Below are positions 27,213-34,759 of a stretch of DNA of 64,000 nt, piece by piece. Source of the DNA: an uncultured Actinomycetes bacterium (GTDB lineage Bacteria; Actinomycetota; Acidimicrobiia; Acidimicrobiales; RAAP-2); assembly GCA_903893745.1 (NCBI GenBank), contig CAITNF010000016.1, positions 1 through 64,000 of the forward strand, written 5' to 3'. A model generated the notes under the pieces. The model ran no database searches and was not told the DNA's origin. It saw nothing but the letters and a program-made list of their open reading frames with translations. A program made the translations under genes and the position numbers. Position 1 is the first letter of the stretch; the number at the start of each line of letters is the position of its first letter.

Positions 27213-28022
27213 TTACGCGGCTCGGCGGAACTTCATGGTGGCGAGGGGTCCGAGCACGGCAATCGCTCCGAGCGCCCACAGCAGCGTCAACTCCGTACTG
27301 TGCTCGTGGGGTAGACCGAGCATTAAGCCTCGAACTGCTTCAGCGGCTTGAGACACGGGCTGGTTACGCGCAAAGACCTGAAGCCACGAGGGCATCTGTT
27401 GGACGGGAACAAAAATCGATGAGGCGAAGGTCAAGGGAAAAATGAGCGGAAAGGTCATCGCCTGGGCGGTTTCTGAGTTCGGCGCTGCCAGGCCAATGTA
27501 GGCGAAGCCCCACGACAGACAGTACGCAAATAAGAGCATTAAGAGGCTGGCCTGCGCGTAGGCCACGAAGCCACCGTGCGGTCGAAAGCCGACGCAGAAA
27601 CCAACGACGGTAATCACGACCAACACGAGCACGTTTCGAGCGAGGTCCGACACGGTTCGCCCACCCAACACCGCCATGCGAGCCATTGGCAGGGCGCGGA
27701 ACCGCTCAATTAGGCCACGTTGGAGGTCTTCGGCCAACCCAATGGCGGTGCCGACTGCTCCAAAAATTGTGGTCTGCACGAGGATGCCGGGAATAAGGAA
27801 GTTGACGTAGTCGACGCCCGTGTGGATAGCTCCGCCAAAGACGTAACGAAAGAGCAAGACGAACATGATTGGCTGGATCACCGAGAAAACTAGTGCGGTT
27901 GGAATACGGATCAGGGCGAGTAGGTTGCGACGCGCAATGGTCATAATGTCGCTAATTGCCCACAGCACGGCACTCTTTTGCGAACGCGTGGGTGCCGTAG
28001 TGGTGTGAATATCGAGACTCAT
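27213..28022 (-). CDS. ABC-2 type permease, DrrB-like
   Basis: A 269-residue membrane protein with six predicted hydrophobic segments, of the ABC-2 (DrrB/NodJ-like) family. Typical features are the N-terminal cytoplasmic helix (IMTIARRNLLALIRIP), the VFSVIQPIMFVLLFRYVFGGAI first segment and the family region LAEDLQRGLIERFRALPM between helices 2 and 3. The C-terminal VPVQQMPSWLQVFARNQPVSQ segment is also common in the family. It overlaps the ATPase gene by four bases and should form a homodimeric export channel with it. Confidence 0.92.
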   Translation of the reverse strand: MSLDIHTTTAPTRSQKSAVLWAISDIMTIARRNLLALIRIPTALVFSVIQPIMFVLLFRYVFGGAIHTGVDYVNFLIPGILVQTTIFGAVGTAIGLAEDLQRGLIERFRALPMARMAVLGGRTVSDLARNVLVLVVITVVGFCVGFRPHGGFVAYAQASLLMLLFAYCLSWGFAYIGLAAPNSETAQAMTFPLIFPLTFASSIFVPVQQMPSWLQVFARNQPVSQAAEAVRGLMLGLPHEHSTELTLLWALGAIAVLGPLATMKFRRAA

Positions 28023-29026
28023 GAGCGAACCTTTCGTGCGCGACGACCTCTCGCGGTCGCGACTTCAGGCGCGGCGACACCGTCCTCAGCTTTATGTCCC
28101 GTGATATTAAGAAAGACATCATCGAGGCTTGGCTCACGCAGCGCGAGTCCGGCGAGAGTAATTCCAGCTTCGTCGAGCCGGCGCAGCGCAACCGCTGCTG
28201 ACGCGGGACCTTGATCGACTGTCAGTTCGATAACCGTGCCTTCGACGTTTGGGGGGTTTGACGAAATACCGCTGAGCAGTCCACTACTTCGTTCGGCGTC
28301 GCCCGTGGAGGCAAACGTGAGGGAGAGCACCGTGTTGCCCAGTTGCGTCTTTAGTTGCTGCGAGGTTCCCTCAGCAATGATCTTGCCGTGATCAAGTACG
28401 ACCAGTTGCTTGGCTAGTCGATCGGCCTCTTCGAGATATTGCGTGGTGAGCAGTACCGTGGTGCCTCCCTCGACGAGGTGTTCGATAATGGACCACAGGT
28501 CCTGGCGGCTTTGGGGGTCAAGACCCGTTGTCGGTTCGTCCAAGAACAGCAGGGGAGGATTGGCGACGAGGGCCGCCGCGAGGTCGAGTCGACGACGCAT
28601 ACCACCCGAGTAGGTCTTGGACGTGCGATTGGCGGCGTCGCTTAAACCGAATTGCCCGAGGAGTTCGTGCGACCGCTTAATCACGTAGGTCATATCTAAA
28701 TGGTTGAGTCGACCAATCATCCGTAGATTCTCAAAGCCGGTCAAGTTCTCGTCGACGGTCGCGAACTGTCCGGCGAGACCAATGCTTCGTCGCACGGCGT
28801 CGCCTTCTTTTACGACGTCAAAGCCGTTGACGGTGGCCGTTCCCGAAGTGGGGGCGAGGATGGTGGAGAGAATTCGAACCATGGTGGTTTTACCCGAACC
28901 GTTGGGCCCGAGCAGGCCAAAAACTTGACCCCGAGGGACTCGTAGCGATACGCCGTCCAAAGCGCGCACCGCACCATCTTTGAAGGTTCGTACGACATTA
29001 TTGGCTTCGACGGCAAAATCGCTCAC
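28019..29026 (-). CDS. ABC transporter ATP-binding protein, DrrA-like
   Basis: A 335-residue ATPase of the daunorubicin-resistance DrrA family. Walker A is GPNGSGKT at 40-47, the Q-loop lies in GLAGQFATVDENLTG, the signature is YSGGMRRR, and Walker B is LLFLDEPTTGLDPQSR. The C-terminal extension after about residue 240 (SLTFASTGDAERS and onwards) is the DrrA regulatory region. It is likely to power export of a hydrophobic compound through the DrrB-like partner. The GTG at 29026 sits 6 bases after TAGAAT on the minus strand, divergent from dnaG. Confidence 0.93.
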   Translation of the reverse strand: MSDFAVEANNVVRTFKDGAVRALDGVSLRVPRGQVFGLLGPNGSGKTTMVRILSTILAPTSGTATVNGFDVVKEGDAVRRSIGLAGQFATVDENLTGFENLRMIGRLNHLDMTYVIKRSHELLGQFGLSDAANRTSKTYSGGMRRRLDLAAALVANPPLLFLDEPTTGLDPQSRQDLWSIIEHLVEGGTTVLLTTQYLEEADRLAKQLVVLDHGKIIAEGTSQQLKTQLGNTVLSLTFASTGDAERSSGLLSGISSNPPNVEGTVIELTVDQGPASAAVALRRLDEAGITLAGLALREPSLDDVFLNITGHKAEDGVAAPEVATARGRRARKVRS

Positions 29027-29032
29027 CAGGGC

Positions 29033-29038
29033 ATTCTA
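29033..29038 (-). promoter_or_regulatory. -10 element of the drrA-like operon
   Basis: On the minus strand TAGAAT lies exactly 6 bases before the GTG at 29026, the same hexamer and spacing as at leuS. No ribosome binding site is visible. Confidence 0.6.
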
Positions 29039-29082
29039 GGGATTAAATCGGCTTGGGCCGCAACGACGGGCCGCGGGGGCGG

Positions 29083-29088
29083 TACCTT
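29083..29088 (+). promoter_or_regulatory. -10 element of dnaG
   Basis: TACCTT lies exactly 6 bases before the ATG at 29095. The reading frame is open further upstream, but this geometry and the usual DnaG N-terminus favour 29095. Confidence 0.5.
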
Positions 29089-29094
29089 CTGTGC

Positions 29095-30933
29095 ATGGCT
29101 ATTTCCGAAGGTGAGATTGCACAGGTTCGTGCAGCAACCGACATTGTGGCTCTCATAAGTGAGTACGTAGCGCTTAAGAAATCGGGGCGGCGCTGGAGTG
29201 GACTCTGCCCATTTCACGGCGAAAAAACACCATCCTTCTCCGTCAACGCCGAAGAGGGGCGCTACTACTGTTTTGGCTGTCGTGCTTCGGGCGATCAAAT
29301 CACCTTCGTGCGTGAGATGCAGCATCTTGATTTCATCGAAGCCGTTCGACAGTTGGCAGACCGCGCGGGCATTGAACTACACGAAGACGCCAACGCCGGA
29401 CCAGCTCGAAAGGAACGCCAAGAGTTCCTCGCCGCTATGGAAAAGGCGGTGGTCTGGTATCACGAGCGCTTGTTGAATGACCCAGAGGCCCGACCGGCCC
29501 GTGAATACCTACGCTCGCGCGGCATCTCGGGCGACGTGGCTCGGCAGTTTCAGTTGGGATGGGCGCCTGATGAGTGGGACTCGTTATCGACGGGATTGAA
29601 CTTAAACGCGAAAGTTCTCGAAGGAACGGGACTGGGTTTTGTCAATAAGCGAGATCGACGACAAGACGCGCTACGTGCTCGAATTATCTTTCCGATTTTT
29701 GACCCTAGTGGCAAAGCCATCGCGGTTGGCGGTCGAATACTGCCGAGCGCTCAGACGCCAGTTCGACCCGATGGCCGAGTCGAGCCAAAGTACAAGAACA
29801 GTCCCGAAACAGTCATTTACTCCAAGCGTCGCACGCTCTACGCGTTGAACTGGGCAAAGGACAACATCATCAAGTCGGGTGAAATTATTGTCTGTGAGGG
29901 GTACACCGACGTCATTGCATTTTTCGCAGCGGGGATGCCCCGGGCCGTCGCCACGTGCGGCACCGCGCTAGGTGAGGAACACTTTCGCACTATGCGTAAT
30001 TTTGCCAAGCGCATTGTGTTGGCGTACGACGCTGACCAGGCTGGCCAGAGCGCGGCGGCCTCGGTCTATCAGTGGGAGCGCCAGCACGAAGTCGACGTGG
30101 CGGTGGCGAGGTTGCCTAAAGGTAGCGATCCAGCAGATTTAGCCCAGCGAGACCCCGAAGCTCTCCGCACGGCCATCGCTGACGCATTGCCGTTCTTACA
30201 GTTCCGCCTAGAACGAGTACTCGATGGAGCCAATCTCCACACCGTTGAGGGCCGGGCTCGAGCGGCCGAACTCGCCATCGCTGTCATTAGTGAACACCCC
30301 AGTGAGCTCGTGCGCGATCAGTACGTGATGGAAGTCGCCGATCGACTCCGTCTCGAGTCGTCAACGCTACGCAACCGCGTGAGTGAAGCCGCTCGTAGTG
30401 GTGTTCGCGTTATCGCCAACGAACCCCGAGAAGAGACGACGACGCCAATGGTGCGCGAATTTAGCCCCCAGCCGCGGCCGGGACTCGAGGCACTACGGTT
30501 GTGCATCCACTTTCCGAGCGATGTACGAACGCGACTAATTAGTGAGTATTTCATCAATGAGACGCAGCGTGAAATTTTTGAGGGAATTATTAGTGACCGT
30601 CCACTCTCCGAGGTCGTCGACGACCTCGAGCGACGAGGAGAAGCGGAAGCCGCCCATGTTTTAAGCCAGCTCGTGGTTGATGAACTCGATCGTGACTACA
30701 CCGGTGAGGACGTCACTGCGGTGATTTCACAACTACTGCGCAGTGCGGTAGGTGAGGCATTGAAGAATGTCGAACGCGAGCTGCGCGACGGCACCATGGC
30801 GCCCGACCTCGCCATGGTGACCATACGAGACGTGAAGGAGCGTCTGGCACTGTTGGAATCGACCCGCAGCGAAGAGGTGGAGCAGAACCTTCGCCAGTGG
30901 CTCCTCGGCAGAAAGATTTCGTCCCCGTCGTGA
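29095..30933 (+). CDS. dnaG: DNA primase
   Basis: A 612-residue primase that makes RNA primers for replication. The N-terminal CHC2 zinc ribbon uses Cys38, His41, Cys59 and Cys62 (CPFH ... CFGC). The RNA polymerase core contains the TOPRIM signatures EGYTDV near 268 and AYDADQAG near 311. The C-terminal helicase-interaction region is present and diverged. The ATG at 29095 gives MAISEGEIAQVRAATDIV, the family-typical start. It is followed by a sigma-factor gene overlapping by four bases, a remnant of the primase-sigma arrangement of the macromolecular synthesis operon. Confidence 0.97.
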   Translation: MAISEGEIAQVRAATDIVALISEYVALKKSGRRWSGLCPFHGEKTPSFSVNAEEGRYYCFGCRASGDQITFVREMQHLDFIEAVRQLADRAGIELHEDANAGPARKERQEFLAAMEKAVVWYHERLLNDPEARPAREYLRSRGISGDVARQFQLGWAPDEWDSLSTGLNLNAKVLEGTGLGFVNKRDRRQDALRARIIFPIFDPSGKAIAVGGRILPSAQTPVRPDGRVEPKYKNSPETVIYSKRRTLYALNWAKDNIIKSGEIIVCEGYTDVIAFFAAGMPRAVATCGTALGEEHFRTMRNFAKRIVLAYDADQAGQSAAASVYQWERQHEVDVAVARLPKGSDPADLAQRDPEALRTAIADALPFLQFRLERVLDGANLHTVEGRARAAELAIAVISEHPSELVRDQYVMEVADRLRLESSTLRNRVSEAARSGVRVIANEPREETTTPMVREFSPQPRPGLEALRLCIHFPSDVRTRLISEYFINETQREIFEGIISDRPLSEVVDDLERRGEAEAAHVLSQLVVDELDRDYTGEDVTAVISQLLRSAVGEALKNVERELRDGTMAPDLAMVTIRDVKERLALLESTRSEEVEQNLRQWLLGRKISSPS

Positions 30934-31775
30934 CCGCGACTTCTCGGCGATTGGTCGGCGGCCTTAAACTCATCGCCCCGCTGAGCGTCGACGAGGAACG
31001 TCGACTGCATCCGATTATTCAAAAGGGTCGAGAGGCCGCGATCGCCCTGAACTCCTCGTCGTTGATTGATTCCGCGCAGCGACGTCGATTACTGCGACTA
31101 CGACACGCGGGTCAAGAGGCTGAGTCGCTGTTGCTCCAAGCAACGTGTGGTCTCGTGCGGACCAGGGTGATGGAACGGGGCTATCGGTTTGGTGATGAAG
31201 ATTTGGAAGCTGCGGGCATTGAAGGTCTCGTCAATGCGCTGGCTCGATTCGACCCCGAGCAGGGTACCCGTTTCTCCACGTACGCGAATTACTGGATTAT
31301 GAAGTTAGTGAATCAAGCAATTCAACAACAGGCCGGACTGACTGATTCCGAGATGCGCCTCATTCTGTCGCTGCAAAAATTTGAACGTAGCGCCAATGGT
31401 CGACGGCTGACCAAACGAGAAGTTGCCGACACCCTTCAAATTCCGATGAGCAAGGCTGTTGAGGTCATGCAGATGAGTCGTGACCTCAACGAACGACGTT
31501 TTGAATCAACTGAGTTCACGGACGATGCAGATTTCAGTTCCAAAGCTGATCGAGTCGACGCCCCCGCTTGGGTCATTGACGAACTCCGACGCCTTTGTGC
31601 TCGCGACTTCGATTCGTTTTGGCAGTTCACATTTCGCACTATGTCAATTGAAGAGTTAGCGAGGAATAACGGTATTTCTCGACAGGGTATGAGCAAGCGC
31701 ATAGATCGGTGTCGACGCGCAGTGCGCGAAAGCCCCGAAGCGGCACGGCTCCTGCATTGGTTTGACCAGCAGTAG
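30930..31775 (+). CDS. Divergent short sigma-70 family factor
   Basis: A 281-residue sigma-70 family protein translationally coupled to dnaG (GTGA). Region 2 lies at about 63-136 and includes GDEDLEAAGIEGLVNALARF and FSTYANYWIMKLVNQAIQ (115-131). Compared with primary sigma factors, the paired tryptophans of region 2.3 become Tyr-Trp, and the positions that contact the -12 base (Gln and Thr in the housekeeping factor) become Lys and Asn. Region 3 lies at about 158-190. Region 4 ends in a helix-turn-helix, MSIEELARNNGISRQGMSKRIDRCR (239-262 in part), without the usual RTLEEVG core. There is no region 1.1. It is more likely an alternative factor than the housekeeping one; whether a normal rpoD exists lies outside this window. 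Confidence 0.85.
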   Translation: MTATSRRLVGGLKLIAPLSVDEERRLHPIIQKGREAAIALNSSSLIDSAQRRRLLRLRHAGQEAESLLLQATCGLVRTRVMERGYRFGDEDLEAAGIEGLVNALARFDPEQGTRFSTYANYWIMKLVNQAIQQQAGLTDSEMRLILSLQKFERSANGRRLTKREVADTLQIPMSKAVEVMQMSRDLNERRFESTEFTDDADFSSKADRVDAPAWVIDELRRLCARDFDSFWQFTFRTMSIEELARNNGISRQGMSKRIDRCRRAVRESPEAARLLHWFDQQ

Positions 31776-31818
31776 CGGGGGTTTCTCGGTGCTAGAGTTT
31801 CACTGCCCTCGGGCGCAT

Positions 31819-31891
31819 TCCCAGATAGCTCAATTGGCAGAGCAAGCGACTGTTAATCGCTAGGTTGCAGGTTCGAGTCCTGCTCTGGGAG
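31819..31891 (+). tRNA. tRNA-Asn (anticodon GTT)
   Basis: The acceptor stem TCCCAGA/TCTGGGA is perfect. The D arm reads GCTCAATTGGCAGAGC, the anticodon stem AGCGA/TCGCT encloses CTGTTAA with anticodon GTT, and the T arm contains GCAGGTTCGAGTCCTGC. The discriminator is G at 31891 and a CCA is encoded at 31892-31894. A TAGAGT box at 31793-31798 may be its -10 element. Confidence 0.97.
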
Positions 31892-31901
31892 CCAACATTT
31901 T

Positions 31902-31928
31902 TAGGGGAATAAGTATCCCTACTTTTCT
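31902..31928 (+). terminator. Possible terminator of tRNA-Asn
   Basis: TAGGGG at 31902-31907 pairs with TCCCTA at 31916-31921 (one G-U pair) around an 8-base loop, followed by CTTTTCTT. The stem is short. It lies between the tRNA and the converging cfa-like gene and could serve both strands. Confidence 0.4.
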
Positions 31929-31975
31929 TGGCCCCACAGTGGACTGACCTGCGTCAGATTCTCGCAACGCTGGAA

Positions 31976-33298
31976 TTAGAAATCTGGCTCAAAGTTCAGA
32001 CGCAGCGAGACGCCACTTCGACCCTTTGAAGGGCGCACGCAAAGAATTTGGTGGATTTCTAAATGATGGCGTTCGAAACCAACCGCCGATCCGGCCATGT
32101 AGAGCCGCCACACCCTGGCGCGCTCCTCGCCAACTTCGTTGACCGCCTCGTCCATTCGCTTAGCGAGATTGTGCACCCATTGGCGAAGGGTGAGTGCGTA
32201 ATGTTCGCGAAGACTTTCGAGGTGTCGCACTTCAAAGCCGTGGGCCTGAAACATTGCAACCATCATGCCGACTTCGTGTAGCTCACCATCGGGGAAAACG
32301 TAGCGTTCCATGAAGGGGCTACCAATCTTGGATGGACCTCGCATCCCCAAGGCAATTTTGATCTGGCGCTTTATTTCGGAACTTCGAGTAGGCCGAGGAT
32401 TCTCATTAAATGAAACGGGACGACCGATGGCGTGATTGAGGAGTCGACCTTCCGGTTTTAAGAGATCAAACAGAATTTGTGAATAGGCCGAAAGTGATCG
32501 GCGCCCAACGTGCTCGGACATCCCAATTGAGCTAATCGCGTCAAAGGGCCCGTCGGTAACATCGCGAAAATCCTGAACACGAAACTCGACGAGGTCACTC
32601 ACACCGGCCAGGCGGGCCTGCTCGGTGGCGTAACGCTGTTGGGGCTCTGAAAGAGTTACTCCCACGACGGATGCGCCGTACATCTTCGCGGCGTGAATCG
32701 CCATGGCCCCCCAACCACAGCCCACGTCGAGGAGTCGCATGCCCGGTTGGAGATTGAGTTTTCGCGCCACGAGGTCGACCTTGCGACGCTGGGCAGTCTC
32801 CAAGGTGTCGTCGGGGGAGCCAAAGACTGCACACGAGTAGGTCATGGAAGGTCCGAGAATCATCTCGTAAAAATTGTTGGATACGTCGTAGTGGTGTGCA
32901 ATCGCTTCGCGGTCGCGTCGACGACTATGGAGCGCACCTCGCTGGCGTGCTTCGATTCGCGGAGGTCGCAGTGGCTTAAGAGTGGACACGCCCACGGCGC
33001 TTAAAAGTCCCCGGAGGTTCTTCAGGTTGAGCAGCTGACTGGTGGGAGGAAGTGAAAGTGAAAAGAGTGCGTCCAGATCACCGTCGATATCAAGGTCACC
33101 CGCGACGTAGGCCCTCGAAATCCCCAGTTCGCCCGGGCGAGTCAGAACTCGATTTAACGCATCGCGGCGCAGGATCTTTAGGGTGATCGAATTAGCGGGG
33201 TCCACGATGCCGGGTTCGGCCACGCTCCCGTCGTAGGCCTCAACTCGAAAGGGGAGTTGATTATTAAATACTGACGAAACAAAGGACGCAACGTTCAT
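31976..33298 (-). CDS. Cyclopropane-fatty-acyl-phospholipid synthase family methyltransferase
   Basis: A 440-residue SAM-dependent methyltransferase of the CFA synthase/mycolic acid cyclopropane synthase family, acting on unsaturated acyl chains of membrane phospholipids. The SAM motif LLDVGCGWGAM lies near residue 190, preceded by HYDVSNNFYEMILGPSMTYSCA, the family bicarbonate/substrate region. The C-terminal IFPDG-type segment appears as RYVFPDGEL, with LRQWVHNLAKRMDEA near the end. It has the full N-terminal domain (about 120 residues) of E. coli-type Cfa. The ATG at 33298 is preceded by GGGGGA. Product could be cyclopropane or 10-methyl fatty acid. It appears to be a single-gene unit. Confidence 0.9.
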   Translation of the reverse strand: MNVASFVSSVFNNQLPFRVEAYDGSVAEPGIVDPANSITLKILRRDALNRVLTRPGELGISRAYVAGDLDIDGDLDALFSLSLPPTSQLLNLKNLRGLLSAVGVSTLKPLRPPRIEARQRGALHSRRRDREAIAHHYDVSNNFYEMILGPSMTYSCAVFGSPDDTLETAQRRKVDLVARKLNLQPGMRLLDVGCGWGAMAIHAAKMYGASVVGVTLSEPQQRYATEQARLAGVSDLVEFRVQDFRDVTDGPFDAISSIGMSEHVGRRSLSAYSQILFDLLKPEGRLLNHAIGRPVSFNENPRPTRSSEIKRQIKIALGMRGPSKIGSPFMERYVFPDGELHEVGMMVAMFQAHGFEVRHLESLREHYALTLRQWVHNLAKRMDEAVNEVGEERARVWRLYMAGSAVGFERHHLEIHQILCVRPSKGRSGVSLRLNFEPDF

Positions 33299-33504
33299 AA
33301 TTCCCCCAAAATCTCCGGCACAACCAACCGACCGCTGGCGGTAGCCGCCCTAGTGGCCACTGGTCAATAGCGTAGAACGTACCGCATCTGGCCCAGGTCG
33401 AGGTTGGTGGTAGTGGCCAAATTAGGCTGTACCAGAGCCTCAAAGAAGATTACGCAACGCAGGGGTCAACTGAGACCTCGATGCAGTTCTAGAAAAGGGT
33501 AGGT

Positions 33505-34455
33505 ATGGCACAAGGAGCATTGCAAAGACAGTTCGTCGTCGCCGGACAAGCGACGACCACCTGCGCATTCTGTGGCTCGAAATGCCCCCACACAATTGGG
33601 GACACTCGTCGCTCGCTGATTACCTTTGGCGTCACGCTCTTTCGCTATCCATCGACGCCGTATATGACGTGTTCGTCGTGCGGTCGCATCACGATCGCGA
33701 CCGACGAAAGCCCGCTTCCCGTGCGAGTTACGAGTCCGATTGATCAGCCGCTCGTCGCATCGCCACCAATGACGCTGGGTTCGATGGGAGCCACTGTCAG
33801 TGCAGCTTCGTCAACCTTTGGGGCGCCGTCAGCACTGCCGGGAGTAAGCGACTCGACTTTTAGCGCACCACTTCAAACGAATGAAGCCCGCCCGCCGACT
33901 TCCTTCACTGACACACCTAACGCCCCTGCGTCCACGTGGTCGTTAGACGCACCAGTGGCGGCATTTGATCTTGGGCCGCGTACGGCCGCGGTGCCAACAG
34001 TTCTCCCCACACCTTCGGCGACGACTGGTCCGGGATTGGTGACCAGCGTGAAGTCCGAGTCCAAGAGTGCCGTCGCTCGAATTGTGAGTCTCGTGGTGTA
34101 CGTAGTTGCCATTGTCTGCATTGCACTTTTGATTGGTGCCCGCTTTAGCGTGCCGCTACAGCACCGGCTCTTTGGCTCATCGCCCGTGACTCAAACGATT
34201 TACCGTGACGTCAAAGTGCTGCCCACCCCTACCTGGGAAGTGGGAGGTTGCGTAGCCCAGTCGCCAAGTGGGAAAGCTTTTTTTCCGATTGCGTGCAGTG
34301 CTCCGCATTTCGCCGTCATCGTCTCCAAGTCGACCACCGTCAATGCGTGCCCCTACTATGAGAATTTCAATGCTTCATACAAAAACCACGCAACGTACTT
34401 CAAGCGTTTCGGCGTGGTCTGGTGCGCGGTGAAGGCTGATATCGCAACGCCCTAA
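33505..34455 (+). CDS. Zinc-ribbon membrane protein with a cysteine-rich outer domain
   Basis: A 316-residue protein of unknown function with three visible parts. The N-terminal zinc-ribbon uses Cys20, Cys23 (with Cys27) and Cys56, Cys59, in CAFC and CSSC. A long Ser/Pro/Thr/Ala-rich linker covers about 65-185. One membrane segment lies at about 191-213 (SLVVYVVAIVCIALLIG). The outer C-terminal domain has four cysteines (GGCVAQ, IACSAPH, NACPYY, VWCAVK). The CSAPH element and cysteine spacing resemble the septum-formation/DUF4190-type domains of actinobacteria, which I infer by pattern only. The ribbon would face the cytoplasm. The ATG has an AAAGGG-type ribosome binding site. It is monocistronic. 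Confidence 0.75.
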   Translation: MAQGALQRQFVVAGQATTTCAFCGSKCPHTIGDTRRSLITFGVTLFRYPSTPYMTCSSCGRITIATDESPLPVRVTSPIDQPLVASPPMTLGSMGATVSAASSTFGAPSALPGVSDSTFSAPLQTNEARPPTSFTDTPNAPASTWSLDAPVAAFDLGPRTAAVPTVLPTPSATTGPGLVTSVKSESKSAVARIVSLVVYVVAIVCIALLIGARFSVPLQHRLFGSSPVTQTIYRDVKVLPTPTWEVGGCVAQSPSGKAFFPIACSAPHFAVIVSKSTTVNACPYYENFNASYKNHATYFKRFGVVWCAVKADIATP

Positions 34456-34490
34456 TCTCCGAGCGGGTGTGCGGAGCCAAGGTTTAACGC

Positions 34491-34511
34491 GAATGGTCAA
34501 TCTGACCATTC
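34491..34511. repeat. Perfect 9-bp inverted repeat
   Basis: GAATGGTCA and TGACCATTC are separated by three bases (ATC). It lies 36 bases after the zinc-ribbon gene and 66 bases before the CAU tRNA. As RNA it forms a strong hairpin but no T-run follows, so it may be a protein-binding site or a factor-dependent terminator. A weaker repeat CTCCG/CGGAG lies just upstream at about 34458-34475. Confidence 0.6.
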
Positions 34512-34576
34512 AGTAGTTGGGTGGAGCTCGAAACGAGGTTGTACGGTTTGTCCAGCCTCTAGATTGTGAAGTCAGC

Positions 34577-34649
34577 AGGGCCGTAGCTCAGTGGTTAGAG
34601 CAGGGGACTCATAATCCCTCGGTCGTGGGTTCGATCCCCACCGGCCCTA
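34577..34649 (+). tRNA. tRNA with anticodon CAT (tRNA-Ile2 likely, elongator Met possible)
   Basis: The acceptor stem AGGGCCG/CGGCCCT is perfect, the D arm is GCTCAGTGGTTAGAGC, the anticodon stem GGGGA/TCCCT encloses CTCATAA, and the T arm contains GTGGGTTCGATCCCCAC. Discriminator A; CCA is not encoded. It is not the initiator, because the first pair is A-U and the three stacked G-C pairs next to the anticodon loop are absent. The D-loop and variable region (AGTGGTTAGAGCAG, GGTCG) resemble the lysidine-modified tRNA-Ile2 of E. coli more than elongator tRNA-Met, so AUA decoding is my preferred reading. Confidence 0.93.
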
Positions 34650-34679
34650 CGAGTACGTCAGCAGTGAAAATGAGACAGA

Positions 34680-34702
34680 GTGACGCGAGGTCACGGTTCT
34701 TT
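34680..34702 (+). terminator. Weak hairpin after the CAU tRNA
   Basis: GTGAC and GTCAC (34680-34684 and 34690-34694) enclose GCGAG, then GGTTCTTT follows. The short stem and few T residues make this only a possible terminator for the tRNA. Confidence 0.25.
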
Positions 34703-34759
34703 GGACCACGTGATGCATTAAACCGTTATGCCAGAGCTATTGACTGAGACTGTGGACCC

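Noticed and set aside
34577-34649. Initiator tRNA-fMet
   Set aside because: The first acceptor pair is A-U rather than a mismatch, and the three G-C pairs next to the anticodon loop are absent.
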